From assembly GCA_013397935.1 (NCBI GenBank), contig VZRN01000634.1, forward strand, positions 1,916,447 to 1,980,446: 64,000 nucleotides of DNA, in the 5' to 3' direction. The notes below the pieces were generated by a model. It was given only the letters and a program-made list of their open reading frames with translations, did not search any database and had not been told where the DNA came from. The position numbers and the translations under genes were made by a program. Each line of letters opens with the position of its first letter. Within the stretch, counting starts at the first letter, position 1. This DNA comes from Dasyornis broadbenti (lineage: Eukaryota; Chordata; Aves; Passeriformes; Dasyornithidae). Shown in pieces: positions 23,201-35,961 of this stretch.

Positions 23201-24250
23201 GGGTCACGGGCCCCGGCCCGCCGTGCTGGAGAAAAGCTGCTCGCGGGGCTGGGCTCGCAGCTCTACCGGGGTGGACCGACCGGAGGAAGGGGCTGGAGGG
23301 AGCGGCACCCCGTCCCGCACGGGCCGCCCCGTCGGGGCCGCAGGTGCGGCGGGCGCGGCTCCTTTAAGGCACCGGCACCGCCCTCCCCTCCCGCCTCTCT
23401 CCCGCTGCCGGGAGGCGCCGGCCGGAGCCACTGCAGGTACCGGGAGGATCGTGCGACCGGGGCTTGCTCCGCTGGTGGGGGATACTGAGCGTTTCTCCGC
23501 GCGCGAGGGAGGACGGGGAGCCCTCGGCTGGTGGGGAGTCGGAGGGAGCTGGGGGTCTCTCCGTGGTCGGGGGGTCGAGCCGCGGTGTCCCGCGGCGGGG
23601 ACAGGTCCCAGCCCCGGTGGCCGCTCTGCGAGCGCGGTGCCGCTGGCCCCGGACCCCCTTTTCCCCGACAGAGAGGAGCCTGGGGTCCGTCCCGCCGCCC
23701 TCTCTTCCCCGAGGGACGCCGGGGCGGGGCGCGGCGCAGGGACGGGCAGGTCCGTCCCGCCGGTTCCGCCGACCCGGGCGGGGAGCGGCTGCAGCCCCCG
23801 AGCAGGCGCTCCGACTCCGTCGAGGCTGCAGCGGCCGCCCGGGTGCCAGTGCCGCCGTCTCCGAACCGGTTCCTGTCCGTGCCGTGGGTCCTGCTGCGTG
23901 TCTGCTCCCGGCGGCTCCGCGGGGTCGGGCAGCTCCGAGCCCCGGTGCATTCGTGGGAGGAGCAGCCCGGGGCGGCTCCTTGCTGCCGGGGCTGCCCGCG
24001 GGAGCTGGGCGTCAGCCCGGTCCCACGGAGCCGGCTGAGGTCACCGGGCCGGCGGGGCTGGCAGGCGGCCCGAGCCCAGCCCGGGGCAGGGCACTGGAGA
24101 CGACGGGCGGGCCAGTGTCCTGCGTGCCGCGCTCCGGTCCAGCCCCGGGAACGGGCACGGGGCACCTCGCGGGGCGGGACCTGGGCTCAAGAGATGGCAT
24201 GTCCCTAGCACCGGCACATCTGGCCACATCTGGTGAGGGCCAGCGATCCC
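23200..24250 (+). promoter_or_regulatory. CpG-island promoter and 5' UTR region of SYTL4
   Basis: About 1 kb of extremely GC- and CpG-rich DNA precedes the SYTL4 ATG at 24261. A possible non-coding first-exon donor (cactgcag|gtaccggg) lies near 23436. Open frames up to 373 codons exist in several frames here because stop codons are rare in such composition; none resembles a protein. Confidence 0.7.
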
Positions 24251-24260
24251 GGGTGGAGCG

Positions 24261-27200
24261 ATGTCGGAGGCTGTGGATCTGTCCTTTCTGTCGGACGTGG
24301 AGAGAGATTTGATCCTGCAGGTCCTGCAGCGCGACGAGGAGCTCCGCAAAGCAGAGGAGAGGAGGATCAGGTGTGAAGGTGGCTGGGGCTGCGCAGGGGT
24401 TGGTTCCCTGCTTTGCTCTGGAAGCGGGTGGATGAGTGAGAGTGTGGGTGATGTGGGTCCCCTGGGGTCCCAGGGCGGCTCTGACAGCTCCTGGTGTCGG
24501 GTTTGAGCAGGCGCCTGAAGAATGAGCTGCTGGAGATCCGGCGCAAGGGAGCCAAGCGGGGCAGCCAGCGCTACAGTGAGCGGACCTGCGCCCGCTGCCA
24601 ACAGAGCCTGGGCCGTGTCAGCCCCAAGGCCAACACTTGCTGGGGCTGCAACCACTTGGTGTGTCGAGACTGCCGTTCCTACAGCCCCAATGGCTCCTGG
24701 CGCTGCAAAGTCTGCAGCAAGGAGGCGTGAGTACCCAGGAACAAGTGGCAGACACCTTCTGTACGTGCCTCCTGTCCCCTTCCTCTTCTTAGTTGCCTCA
24801 GCTTGATGCCCTATGGCCAGCCTTTCCTAGCCTGGCTGGTCCTCTCCAGTGCAGGGCAGCTTGCTATACTGTCCCTCGTGGAGAGCGTTCCCATGTTTGG
24901 GTGACGGGAAAATAGGTCATACCTCACTCTTGTGTCTCCTTCATGTCCACCCTGCTCCTTCACCCCCCTTACTTGACTGCAGAATTCCTCTGTGCCCCTT
25001 GCACAGTCTGTGTTTCAAGCATCCCCGATTTCCTCATTTTGGCCCTCCCTGTCCTACAAAACTTGTCTTGCTCCCATGTTTGCTGAGGATGTAGCTGAGG
25101 ACTGTCAACTGCCCAGTGAATTGTATCTGCCCAGTGGTCTGCTGATCATGGGTTAGGGCACCAGGGACAGTCCCCACTGCCCTTGACTGCTCCCACCACC
25201 CCCCTGCCCTGCAGTGAGCTGAAGAAGACAACGGGTGACTGGTTCTATGACCAAAGGGTGAACCGCTTTGCCAACCACCTGGGCAGTGACATGGTGCGGC
25301 TGTCCTTACGGCACAGGCCAGCAGGTAGGGGTGCCACAGCACTGCCTTCTCCCACAGCGCAGCCATCTGGGCTGCTCCAGCTTCCCCCAGTGCACCTCTG
25401 CCCAGTGTGGAGCTGGATGGGAGCAACTCCTGCTCCAGGCAGTGAGCTTGGAGCAGTGTGAGGTCCTCCTGATGCCTTTCTCCTTCCAGCCAGCAAAAGA
25501 GAGACTGTGGGACAAACCCTCCTCCAGAAAGCCCAATTCAGCGAGCCTAAAAGCTCCTCTGCAGTCCAGCAGCCGAGTCCTCCTGCACCCCGGGAGGGGT
25601 CCAGGTAAGCATCCCTGCTGTCCCCCATGCTCCAGGCACCAGCTCTGATCTGCTGCAGGTTTGAGATGAATGCTGCTGCCCTACACGGATCATTGGTGGC
25701 ACAGAAGCTCTCTCAGACTGACCTCCTTGCCAAACAGGACATACTTGTGGTTTTGCTTGTCTACAGTTCATTTCCAGATGCCTCAGACCCTCGGGATGGC
25801 AAAAGTGACACAGAGTCCATGGAAAACATGAGCCTGGATGGCTACAGACCTGCTGATGTGGGGGGCAGGTGAGAGGCTCCTGGGCTGGGGTGTGCTTGGC
25901 AAGACTGGCTGGCAGAGTGTGAGGACCTTCATCTGCAGTGTGTTTTTCTCAGTCTAGTGAGGGGAAGCTGGCTCTTCTGGCTGGGCTGCAGCCTGTCCGT
26001 GGGCAGGCAGGTCCTCTGCTTCCAGGCTGCTACAGACAGCTCAAGTGGCACTTCCTGGCCAGCACTTGCTCTGCCAGCTGTGCTTTTGGCCTGGGACAGA
26101 CCTTTCTGTGTCCACCACAGGAGGAACTCCCTGGAGAGAGCCATTCCTGGAAAACAGGTTGCTGCGCCAGCAGGACCTGCTTCCTCCAGCCTGACCCTCC
26201 CTCTTCGCTCCAAAAACGTGTTCTCTGACAGACGGGTGCGTGACGCTGCTCCACAGGCTCAGCCCTGTCCTGGGGCGTGGGGCTGGGAGCCGTGTGGGGT
26301 GCCCAGCCCTGCCCTGCTCTGAAGGGACTCTTCCTCCCCAGGATGTCACTGTGGGGACCCGCAGCAGCACCTTGGTGGATGAGCATGAAACAATATTCAA
26401 GAAGAACCCCCGGCGGGTGGTGAGGCCCGCGGGTGAGAGCTGCATGGGTGCTGAGGGTTTGGGTGCCGACACGGCTGGGGGCAGGCAGCTGCTCCTCCCT
26501 GGGCTGTGATGGGCTTTCAGTGCGGATGGGAGAGGCTGGGGCTGCCCTCCCTTGTGTGAGGGAGCAGCAGGGCTCTGCTAGTCCTGCTCTGTGCTGCTGC
26601 CTCCTGCTCACCACCTCTCGTGCAGACTACACCAAGTCGGTGATCGACTTGCGCCCTGAGGACCTTGTGGGGGAAGGTGGCTCTTTAGGGGACAGGAGCA
26701 AGTCAGTCCCTGGCCTCAACACGGAGCTGGTGAGACCCTCAGAGTGCCACGGAGATGGCTGCCAGCTGGAGGAGCTGGGTATCTGTCTGGCTGTGCCTGA
26801 CTGCTCCCCACACAGGCAGCTTGTCTCTCTCCTTGCAGGAGGAGGAGGAGGAGGACATCGATAACCTGGTGGAGATCCATCGGCAGCGGGTGGCCCGGGG
26901 CAGCATGCGCAGTGGCACCTCCTCAGTGAGTTCCTGTGGCGTGGCCATGCTCTACTCCACTGCAGGGAGAAGTGCTGCAGAAAAGCAGTGCCAGTGGGTT
27001 GGGTGGGAGGCAGGCAGGGCAGGCAGCTCCTGGATTGAAGGGGTAAGACCCTTGTGTGTGGGGGCTTCTTCCCCTTAAAGGGAATCGAAATGCAGAGACT
27101 CAGCTCTCTTCCAGAGAGCCTGTGGGTGGGTAGGAGGCACTTGCTGGCCATCCCCAGACATGGGGAAGTGAGTAAGTCTGTGCAGAAGAGGCACAGGGAG

Positions 27201-30200
27201 TAGCTTTGCTGAGGATAAAGAGGGACCGTCAGGTGATCCTATGCCAGCTCAGCCCTGCCATATCTTCCAGAGCACTTTGGGGAGCATGGTCAGCATTTAC
27301 AGCGAGGCCGGCGACTTTGGCAGCGTGGCTGTCACCGGGGGCATCTCCTTCTCCCTGAGCTACGAGCAGAAGACGCAGACCTTGTTCATTCATGTGAAGG
27401 AGTGTCGCCAACTGGCCTATGGGGACGAGGGCAGGAAGCGCTCCAACCCGTGAGAGCCGGGGGGTGATGGCTGCTGGCACCACTGGTGGTGCCCAGCTGG
27501 GTTGTGGGGTGCCCACCAGAGATGGGAACTGTAAGTGGGAGGGTCCCGGTGAGGCAGAAGGTCTGGGGTTTCCCTGGGGAGCACGGAGGATTAATTGTGG
27601 GGGGACCTTGTTGAAGTGCTGCCTGTTCCTTCCTTCAGGTATGTGAAGACCTACCTCCTGCCCGACAAATCCCGGCAAGGGAAACGCAAGACGACCATCA
27701 AACGCAACACCATCAATCCCCTGTACAACGAGCTGCTGAAGGTGAGTGGGAATGGGCTGGGGTGCAGATACTCTGTCCTGGGGATGTTGCTGGAACAAGC
27801 AAGGGGAGGGGTGAGCTCCTAACCCTGCAGCAGGGTCTCTGCAGAGATCCGTGTCCAGAGACTGCGCCCTGAAAGCTGCAAAAACCCACTCCCAGCTCTA
27901 CTCTGGCTGTGCTGTCAAGTCCCAGTGCCACAGTGGGGTGGAGGCACAGCTGCAGATGTGAGCACGTCACGGGACATGTCCGTGGTTCCTGTGGCATTCC
28001 CCAGAGCAGGGGCATGCTGCTTACCCTGGGTATTTCCTTCCATGATGAAGGCTTCTGGACCCTTGGAGGCAGGTTGCAGTGGCAGGAGGGAGGGCAGGAT
28101 GGCTGCAGGGGCAGAGATAAGACAGTTCTGGGCTCCAGGGCAGAACAACTTGGCACTGCCCTTCACGATCCCTGCTGCAGCCACCATGGGGTGGTGGGAC
28201 TGGCTGACTCCGTCCCTGGCCTGGCAGTGCACCTCTGAGGCCAGGCACTTGCACAGGAGGAAGTGAGAGCTGTGGTTTGGCTTTTAGGCTCCCACAGCCA
28301 GGTTTGCTGAGGTCTTGTGCTCGGACCACCTGAGGCTTGGTGGGCTGGCAGAGCTCTGCTTGCAGTGGGATGGCTGGATGCTATGACTCCTGGCTCTGAG
28401 GACCATCTGCTGGGAGAGCACAGGCTCCTGCACCACTGCCCTGGGACTCTGAGGTTTCAGCAGGCAGTGAAAGAAAGAGGAACAGGCTCCTGTGTGCATC
28501 CATTGCTCCTCAAACCTGTCTCCTCGTGCTCCAGAGCTGTAGCTGATGGTATTTGCCAAGCCTGTCCCTGCCCTCTGCTGCCTGCTCACCAGTGGTTTTC
28601 CTCTCTCTCCCCAGTATGAGATTAACAAGTCCCTCCTGCTTGCAAGGACACTGCAGTTCTCAGTGTGGCACCATGATCGCTTTGGCCGCAACACGTTCCT
28701 GGGGGAGGTGGAGGTCCCACTGGATGCCTGGAACTTCGAGAGCCACCTGGAGGAGTTCCTACCCCTCCATGGCAAGGTGTGCCCCTGCCACTCCAGCCCT
28801 GCTGCCCGCAACCTCCCTTCCCTGGTTCTGTTGGCGGTATAGCCCTCAGTGGGCAGAGGAGTGTGGAGACCTCGGCTGAGCGTTGCCAAAAGGCTTGTGC
28901 TAAATCAAATCCAGATACAGTCAGCAGTGCTGTTGTAGTACAAAAGGGCAGATCTTCTGCCTTGAGCCTAGCTTGCCTCCTACTTGCCGGGTGATTGAGC
29001 CAAAATAAGATCCCAGAGGAGCTGGGCTACACTGGTTGTGCTGGGGACAGTTCACAGGCACTTGTGCCAGCTCAGCCACATCTAGAAGCCAAGTCCTTTG
29101 TCCCAGCCTCGGGAGGTGCTGGGCACCAGGCTGTCACTGTGTGTGCTGTGGCTTTTCTGCAGTGGTTGGTAAGTCTCACCTCTTTGCAGATTGGGGCAGA
29201 TGCTGCTGGTCTCCACCAGTACAAGGGGGAACTGGTTGTCTCCATGAAGTACATCCCATCTGCCAAGCATTCTGGGGCTGGGAATGGCAGGAAAGGTAAG
29301 TGCTGAAGCTCCAAAGTCAATGTGTAGGCTTGCAGGACCTGCTCGTAGCTGTGCGAGCTGGCTCTGGGGTTTTTGGGTGGTGTCACTTCAGCCTTCTCCT
29401 CTGCAACGCCTGCAAAGCTGCTCTGGGTCAGGGCAGACCTGGCTGTTCTCAGACTGCCCAAACCATCCCAGTACTTCCCTGGGGCTGGACCAGGGTGGAC
29501 CATTGGGGCTCCCCCCATTTCACAAGAAGCAATTTCATCTGCCTTTGCCTCAGCAGGTGGGGCCAGTACAGGAGAAGGCAAGAGAAGATGCCAGCCTGGG
29601 CTTTGCACCTGCGTCTGGGATGAAGGGTGTTCAGCAGGAACTTCCTAGAAGTTTGCAGTGGTGGAAATTAAATTAGATTAATTTCTGTGTTGCATTTTTC
29701 CTAGGCAAAACAGGCGAAGGCGGTGAGCTCCAGGTCTGGATCAAAGAAGCCAAGAACCTCACAGCTGTGAAGTCCGGAGGGACCTCAGACAGCTTTGTCA
29801 AGGGGTGAGTGAGGGTCCTGGGTGGGGACGTGAAGAAGGCACTGTCCTCCCTGGCTGTACACCCAAAACTGCCACGGGGACCTGGAGGAGGGCTCCTTGC
29901 AGAATGTCACAGTCCTTCTTCCTGAGCCTTGCCAGGAAAGGCGAGAAGCGGGGATCCAGGCCAGGTCTGGGTCTGCTGAGGTGCCCCAGCCCCCAGAGCA
30001 GGAGGTAGTTGCCTGTGTGTTGGTAACCCAAGGCTGCTTCCCCCAGCTACCTCCTGCCACACAAAAACAAAGCCTCCAAGAGGAAGACGCCTGTGGTGAA
30101 GAAGACCCTGAACCCTCATTACAACCACACCTTTGTCTACAATGGTATTAACCCTGAGGACCTGCAGCACATCTGCCTGGAGCTGACGGTCTGGGACCGA

Positions 30201-30504
30201 GAGCCGCTGTCCAGCAATGACTTCCTCGGGGGTGTCCGTCTGGGGGTGGGCAATGGTGAGAAGCTCTGTGGTCCCATCCAGGGACCAGCAGTGCAGCTGC
30301 AGCTGCTGTGCTGCAGGCAGGAGGCTGCTCCGGCAGTGACTTTTTCCATCCTTTTTCCCAGGCATGAGCAACGGGCAGGCTGTGGACTGGATGGACTCCA
30401 CAGGCGAGGAGCTGAACCTGTGGCAGAAGATGCGCCAGTATCCGGGCTCCTGGGCAGAGGGGACACTCCAGCTCCGCTCCACCATGGCCAAGCTGAGGCC
30501 ATAG
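24261..30504 (+). CDS. SYTL4: Synaptotagmin-like protein 4 (granuphilin)
   Basis: Rab27 effector that docks secretory granules at the plasma membrane and interacts with syntaxin-1/Munc18. Exons: 24261-24370, 24511-24726, 25215-25324, 25490-25604, 25659-25868, 26121-26235, 26342-26432, 26626-26729, 26839-26925, 27271-27449, 27639-27741, 28615-28776, 29190-29295, 29705-29804, 30047-30255, 30362-30504. The join is 719 residues. If exon 5 begins at a second acceptor (25767), it is 683, nearer human 671. The N-terminal Slp homology domain has a zinc finger with cysteines 63, 66, 80, 83, 88, 91, 102 and 105. The linker holds YTKSVIDLRPEDL and an acidic EEEEED run. C2A starts near GAVTGG-like sequence (VAVTGGISFSLSYEQ) and C2B near GELQVWIKEAKNL, ending in WAEGTLQLRS. 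The first start codon is in good context and matches human MSELLDLSFLS. Confidence 0.96.
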
Positions 30505-30604
30505 GCTGTGGCATCAGGACTGGCACTGCTGTCAGGAGCCACTCTTGCTGCACAGCCTGGTGGGGCTGCCAAATGTGGGTTGTCTGTTTTTTTTCTTATA
30601 CTTT

Positions 30605-30610
30605 AATAAA
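30605..30610 (+). terminator. SYTL4 poly(A) signal (AATAAA)
   Basis: AATAAA about 100 bp after the SYTL4 stop, in ctttaataaacatg. The 3' UTR is therefore very short, and the converging SRPX2 signal is only about 370 bp away. Confidence 0.85.
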
Positions 30611-30982
30611 CATGACCTTCTCTAAACAGGCCTGGGCAGAAAGTCTTGGCCTAGCTTCATTTAAAGGGTTTTTTTCTTGTCATAAGCCTCGTACCAGATT
30701 TCAGGCTGAACTGGAGTCCTTGTGGACCCTCCCTTCTCCCCCAGGCAAAATGCTTTGAAATGTCATTGGGTTTTTATTTCTTCCCATTCTTTTTCCTACC
30801 ACCGCCTGTTCCACAGTCTGCTCCCTCCTTGTCCCCATACACAGCCCAGCCCCAGCCACAGTACTGGATAGATGGAGTTGTGTGGGGTCAGCCTGGGGAG
30901 GTTGGAGATTGTGGTCCCTAGGAAATGTTTGTTTCCCAGGCCTCTCAGTGACACATGTGCCAGCACTGACTTTTTATACAAA

Positions 30983-30992
30983 TTTATTTATT
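30983..30992 (-). terminator. SRPX2 poly(A) signal (overlapping AATAAA pair)
   Basis: Reverse-strand AAATAAATAAATT contains two overlapping AATAAA hexamers, about 555 bp after the SRPX2 stop. No other candidate lies before the SYTL4 3' end. Confidence 0.75.
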
Positions 30993-31546
30993 TCAAATTT
31001 ATATCCTACTGCCAAAGCAGTTCCCAGAAATGGTGTCCCATGGGTGGTGGGAGAGGGAGTGGGGTGGACTGCACTCTGGCTGGCTGCTATGGGGTCTCCT
31101 GAGCATGGGGCCATTTGCTTTTAATAAGGGTTTTCAGAGTGGGAGACATGGGGTCCAGGCTGTGCATGGGGTGAGCTGTGGGGAGGCTGAAGCTGCTGTG
31201 TTAGAGGCTGTTGCACTGCTGCCCTGCCTGCCCTCTCTGCCCTGCCTCTGGCTCCCCATCTCCACCCTGCCCCAGGATTTGAGCAGGGGCACTCCAGCAT
31301 CTCCTGCCATGGTTGTGGTTGGGCTGAGCCATCCCCCAGCTGGAAACAGCTCCTGGCTGCTGGGCAGTAGAACACTGCTGGCACACAGTCCCTGCTCACC
31401 TCTCTGTGCCAGAACAGCCAGAGAGGGGCTCCCCTTCCCTGGAGTTCCTTGGCACCCTGCTCCTCCTCTACAGTGGGCGACTAGAAAAGCAGAAAGGAAG
31501 GTGTCCATCCCCTGAGGGCAGTGGAGGGGGTCTCCCTGGCGCTGGC

Positions 31547-34500
31547 TCACTCACAGGGGTCCCCACTCTGTGCCCGCCTTGCCGCCTCGCGCTCGCTCAG
31601 CAGGTACGTGTCGATGAAGACAAAGAGCTCGTCCGGGCTGACCGGGGAGATGTAGCGCTCGCGGTCGGTGCCCGCCTTGTCCAGCAGCACCGCATTGAAG
31701 TGAGAGCGTGTGAGGTGCAGGAATCGCCTGCGGATGCAAGGCGGGTGGATGCTCAGGGGTGGGGGCTCACACTGAGGGCTGAGCCTGCCCACCTCTTCCA
31801 ACCATGCTCAGGTCCTTCTGGACTGAGGGCTACACTTCCTCAGGGCTGTGAGCTCTGGGAATCTCTGGTGATACTGCATTCAGACTCGCAGGAAGGCTCC
31901 CCCCATTTCACAAGACCCTCTGGTGCAGAAAAAGGGGCTGTTCATGAACCCAACTGTGACCTCATGCTTTGCCATTTCTGGAGGCATTCCCCTTCCCTGT
32001 CCTCTTGAACAGGCACCTTCCTCTGGAGGGCAGCCCCCTGTCCCCCCTACCTGAGCTCCTCGATGATGCCAAGGGACAGCTGGTGCTCCCGGATGCGTCC
32101 CACCTCATGTGGGGGCTGCCCTACCAGCTCAACGGTGGTGACGTGCCGCAGGTCCAGCCCGCAGGCAGCTTGCTGTGGAGCAGCGGGACAGTGAGGGGGT
32201 GCTGGGTTTGGAGGTGGAGGGGGGCAGCAGGAAGGTCTCCTCACCTGCAGCATGGAGATCTGCATCTTGTAGTAGCGGTTAGAGGGGTCGGGGGCTGAGA
32301 TGACCAAGAGGCGGCGTTTCTCGTGGAATTGATCCAGCAGGCTGGCGGCTGAGTTCACGTCTGTGTTGATCTGCATGGCTGGGGCAAGAGACAAGTGTGC
32401 AGGGAAGTGCCACCGTGTTCCCCGTCACCCCTTTGACCCACTAGGCAGAATCCGCCGAAAGTGCTGGGTATTGCCACAGGTAGGTCCTGCCCTGCCTATG
32501 GCACTTACGTGTGCAAAGGGGCTGGGAGCCCGTCCACTGCTGGGTGGACTGGCAGACCCGCAGGGAGGTGCCCTGGCGCTCATAGCCCCCGTCGCACAGG
32601 TACTCGCAGGTGGCACCGTAGTTGTTGCTGTCGGAGGTGCAGGAGATGTACCCATTCTGCGGAGCCTTCAGGACAGGACAGCGCCTCACTGCACACAGGG
32701 GAGCTGGGTGAGGACTGGAGGAGATGGAGCACAGCCCCAGCACTGGGTGTGCAGATTGCAGCTGGGGAGAGCAGCAAGCGGCCCCACGGGAGCCCTCTCA
32801 CCTTGGACACGGATACTGAACTTGCAGCTGGCTCGGTTGTAGGCCTGGTCGTGGGCGGTGTAGCGGATCACATGCTCTCCTTCAGGGAATTCGGAGCCGG
32901 GCTCTGGGCCCCGCAGCATCACCCTGCACCCAACAGACAGGTTTCTCCACCAGCATCCCAGGCAAGGGCACCTGACATGGCCTCCAGCCCTCACCCGCAG
33001 TGCCTGCAGCACCTCTGCCCTCACCTCTTGATGACACCATCAGCAGAGTCCCTCACGCGGGGAGGGTCCCAGTAGACGGTGGCAGTCAGCTTGCCTGGCT
33101 CTGCTATGCGCTCCCGGGAGTCTGGACAGCGGATCTTGGGAGGCTCCATATCTGCCCAGAGGGAGGAGAAGAATGGAACCTGCCTTGGCTGAGTTACGAG
33201 AGTGAGGCACTAGCCTAGCTGCTGAACGTCAGAGCTACCTGGACCTGCTGTAAAGCCAGCACTGGGTGCCCCTGTCCCAGGCTGGTGCCTGTGCTTCAGG
33301 GCTAATGGCACTGCGGGGAGCTGCAGGGACAGCGGTCCCAAAGGAGGGAGGTGCAGGAGCTGGCACTTGGAAATGTCTGGGTTGGATGTGAGGTGATGCC
33401 TGCAGACACCCCAGGCATGGAGGGTGATCAGCCCCTGCTTGCCTCAGCAGCATGGAGTGAGAATTTACCTACACAGATTGGCTCGCTCCCGCTCCAGTGC
33501 CCATCCTCCATGCAGATGCGGCTCCTGTCACCCTCCAGCTGGTAGCCAGGCAGACAGGTGTAGTCACAGCGCGAATCCATCTGCACACCAGCCGAGCACA
33601 CGTAGGAGCCTCGCAGCACCGCTGGCAGCACGTGGCACCGGATTTCTGGGATGGACAGAGCAAAGAGGGGAGGGAAGTAGTTGCTGGCCATACGAGTGTG
33701 CAAGGCAGCCAGGACTGGCCGCTGTGGGTGCCTGTGTGGATGCTGGCAAGGCAAGGGCTGGGAACACTCACGTCGGCAGTATGCCATCCCGGACCAGTGG
33801 CGGTTGGGCAGGCACTGGACAGCGCTGGGACCCACCAGCCGGTACCCGCGGGTGCAGCTCAGCTCACAGCGTGTCCCCAGACTGCTGCGGTAGGTGCTGC
33901 CACGGGGTGAGTAGCAAGTGGCCTCTCCGCGGTGGATGTTGAGCGTGGCGCACCACTGGGGCACTGTGGGAGAGCAGGGAGGTGAGGGAGGAGCTCACCG
34001 TGCCTTATTTTCTCCATTAGGACTCAAAGGATGGGTTGGGTGCTGTTACCTCGACGGTAATCCAGGGCAGGCTCAGGTGGTGGTTCTTCTGCATACACCT
34101 CATTTGTGTGACTCTCCAGGTAGTAGCCAGACCCTGGGGAGGAAGGAAGAGACAAGCAAGCTGCGGGGTAGCTCGTAGCTGCAAAATGTCTTGCAACTCC
34201 CAACAAGCAATCCCGTCCCTGAGCAGACCCTGTCCTGAGTCCTTGGGGCTACTGCCAAGGGTTAAGCCGAGCAGACCGCGAGCTCAGTCCCCAGTGACAT
34301 GGTGTGTGCTGACATCAGCCACAGACTAAACAGTGGCAGGAAAAACCGTGGTTGTGGCAGGAAACGGGTGCTGGCACCGAGTGGGCTGGCACCGAGTGGC
34401 CTGGCACCGACTGGTGAGAGCCCGCTGCCGGGAAGCCCTTCAACCCGCTCCCATGGCACCGTCCCTGCCACGGGACATCCCAAGGGATGGAAGATAGCTG

Positions 34501-35961
34501 CTCTTTCCTGCCCACCCCCGTCACCAAGGCAAGGGATAACAAGCACGCTGCCCGGCCGGGGGCTGGCGGGTGTGCAGCCGCTTGCCTGTGCTCCGGGGAA
34601 GGGTGAAGCCGCTGAAGGGGCTTGGCTGGAAATGTCGGCCCAACGCCACCCGTGCTGCGCAGAGGGGCCCCACGGATGGGGTGAGGACAGCTTTGCGCCA
34701 TCCTTGCGGGCCACCCTCTGGCCCGCATCGTGCCTTCCTGGGCAAGGTACTCGCCGGTGGGGAAGGACTGAGCGCTGACGTCCTCCCCCGTGGCCCCTCG
34801 GCGCCTCGGTCGGCCGCGGCATTCCCCAGCACTGAGCTCACGTTTCCGCCGCGTTTCCGCTGGCCCCCGCCAGCGCTGCCCCCTCCTCGCCGCCAGCCCA
34901 CCCCACCGCGCTCCCCTCCGGTATGGCGGGGATGCTCAGCCTCGGAAGGGACCCCAGACAAAGCGACAGCCCCACCGTGGCTGCACCCAATCTCCCCTTG
35001 TCTCTGCTCTGAGTTTTGGGAAGGGGATATCCGCTGGGGCCAATCCGAGCAGCAGCCCGGCCGTCACGGCGAGGAAACTCTATTACCAATCTTTCCAACA
35101 CGCACTTTACTACGGAGTGGCTTCCCACCGCTTCCCGCAAGCTGCCCGCTCGTTTTCACAGTGCGTTTATCCTGATGCCCTTTTCACACTGCTACGGATG
35201 CCTCGGGAAGCAGAGGACCAGGGATGGTACCCATGGGGGAGGCAGTGGGGATGCATTGGTGACCTGGTGAACAGAGCTGTTCCCCGGGGGCGCTGCCAAG
35301 ACTCCCGCCGGGACCCTGGGGACAGAGTGCACTGTGTCCCCGCAGGCAGATGTGCCGTTTAATGGTGGTGTTTCCTTTTATTGCGAGTGCTGCCTTTTCC
35401 TTCTCACCTGGGGACAGCTCAGTCGGGGCTGGGCCGGGCAGGAGCATCTCCAGCCAGGCGTGCTGGCAGCATGGCCAGGTGAGGGGATTGAAGCAGGGAA
35501 GGGGGAAACCACTCCAAACAAGGCCTGTGACCTGGTCGTCCAGCCGTGGGGGGGTTGGGACTGTGTGCTCCGTCCAGGCAAACATCTGCCGGCCGATGGC
35601 CCCGTTGGGAGAAGGGAGTCAGCGGGAAACTGCACTCCCGCAGGCGGGGGTGTGAGGAAGAGGCTGGTTTTCTGCTCCTCCCTGGACGCCTGCCAGTATC
35701 CCCTCCATTCCTCCCTGTGCCCCGCAGCTCACCCCCAGAGGCACCCCACACCCTCAGATACCGATGTTCTCCCGGCGTCGCTGCACCCAGGCACCCTCCA
35801 TCCCTTCGCACCACAAGCCCTCAACAGGAGTGGAACTTCACAGGCTGCCATCTCCAGGAGCCCCGCAGTGCCCGCACATCCCGGAACTCACCTTCATGCC
35901 ACGTGGATGACACCAGCCTGGCAAGGACTACTAGTAGGACGGGGGCTGCCTCCTGCGCCAT
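31547..35961 (-). CDS. SRPX2: Sushi repeat-containing protein X-linked 2
   Basis: Secreted protein; in mammals it is a ligand of uPAR linked to angiogenesis, synapse formation and complement control. Ten coding exons in transcript order: 35892-35961, 34050-34133, 33772-33963, 33469-33645, 33025-33151, 32802-32923, 32509-32688, 32245-32378, 32051-32172, 31547-31727. They give 462 residues (human 465). A signal peptide (hydrophobic core APVLLVVLARLV) is followed by an acidic spacer with SGYYLES and NEVYAEE. Two sushi domains come next (cysteines in WCATLN..CRY-type and CHVLP..ICV spacing), then a HYR domain (GPEPGSEFPEGEHVIRYTA), a third sushi domain (RRCPVLKAPQNG..LCT) and the C-terminal DUF4174-type domain (LLDQFHEKRRLLVISAPD). 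The C-terminus is GDPCE. The first coding intron (34134-35891) is the longest. Untranslated upstream exons were not identified. Confidence 0.97.
34134..35891. other. SRPX2 intron 1 with an internal GC-rich block
   Basis: A 1.76 kb intron. Near 34375-34415 three imperfect copies of a 15-bp ctggcaccgagtggg unit occur. Between about 34560 and 34960 the sequence is CpG-rich, unlike its flanks, which could mark an alternative promoter. No exon was recognised. Confidence 0.5.

Noticed and set aside
22574..24312. Several long open frames (up to 373 codons) in the CpG island before SYTL4
   Set aside because: They overlap in three frames, have the Arg/Pro/Gly/Ala composition expected of very GC-rich DNA, resemble no protein, and one runs through the true SYTL4 start in another frame.
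34262..35175. Open frames of 186 and 201 codons in SRPX2 intron 1
   Set aside because: No homology, on opposite strands over the same GC-rich DNA, and no matching splice signals.
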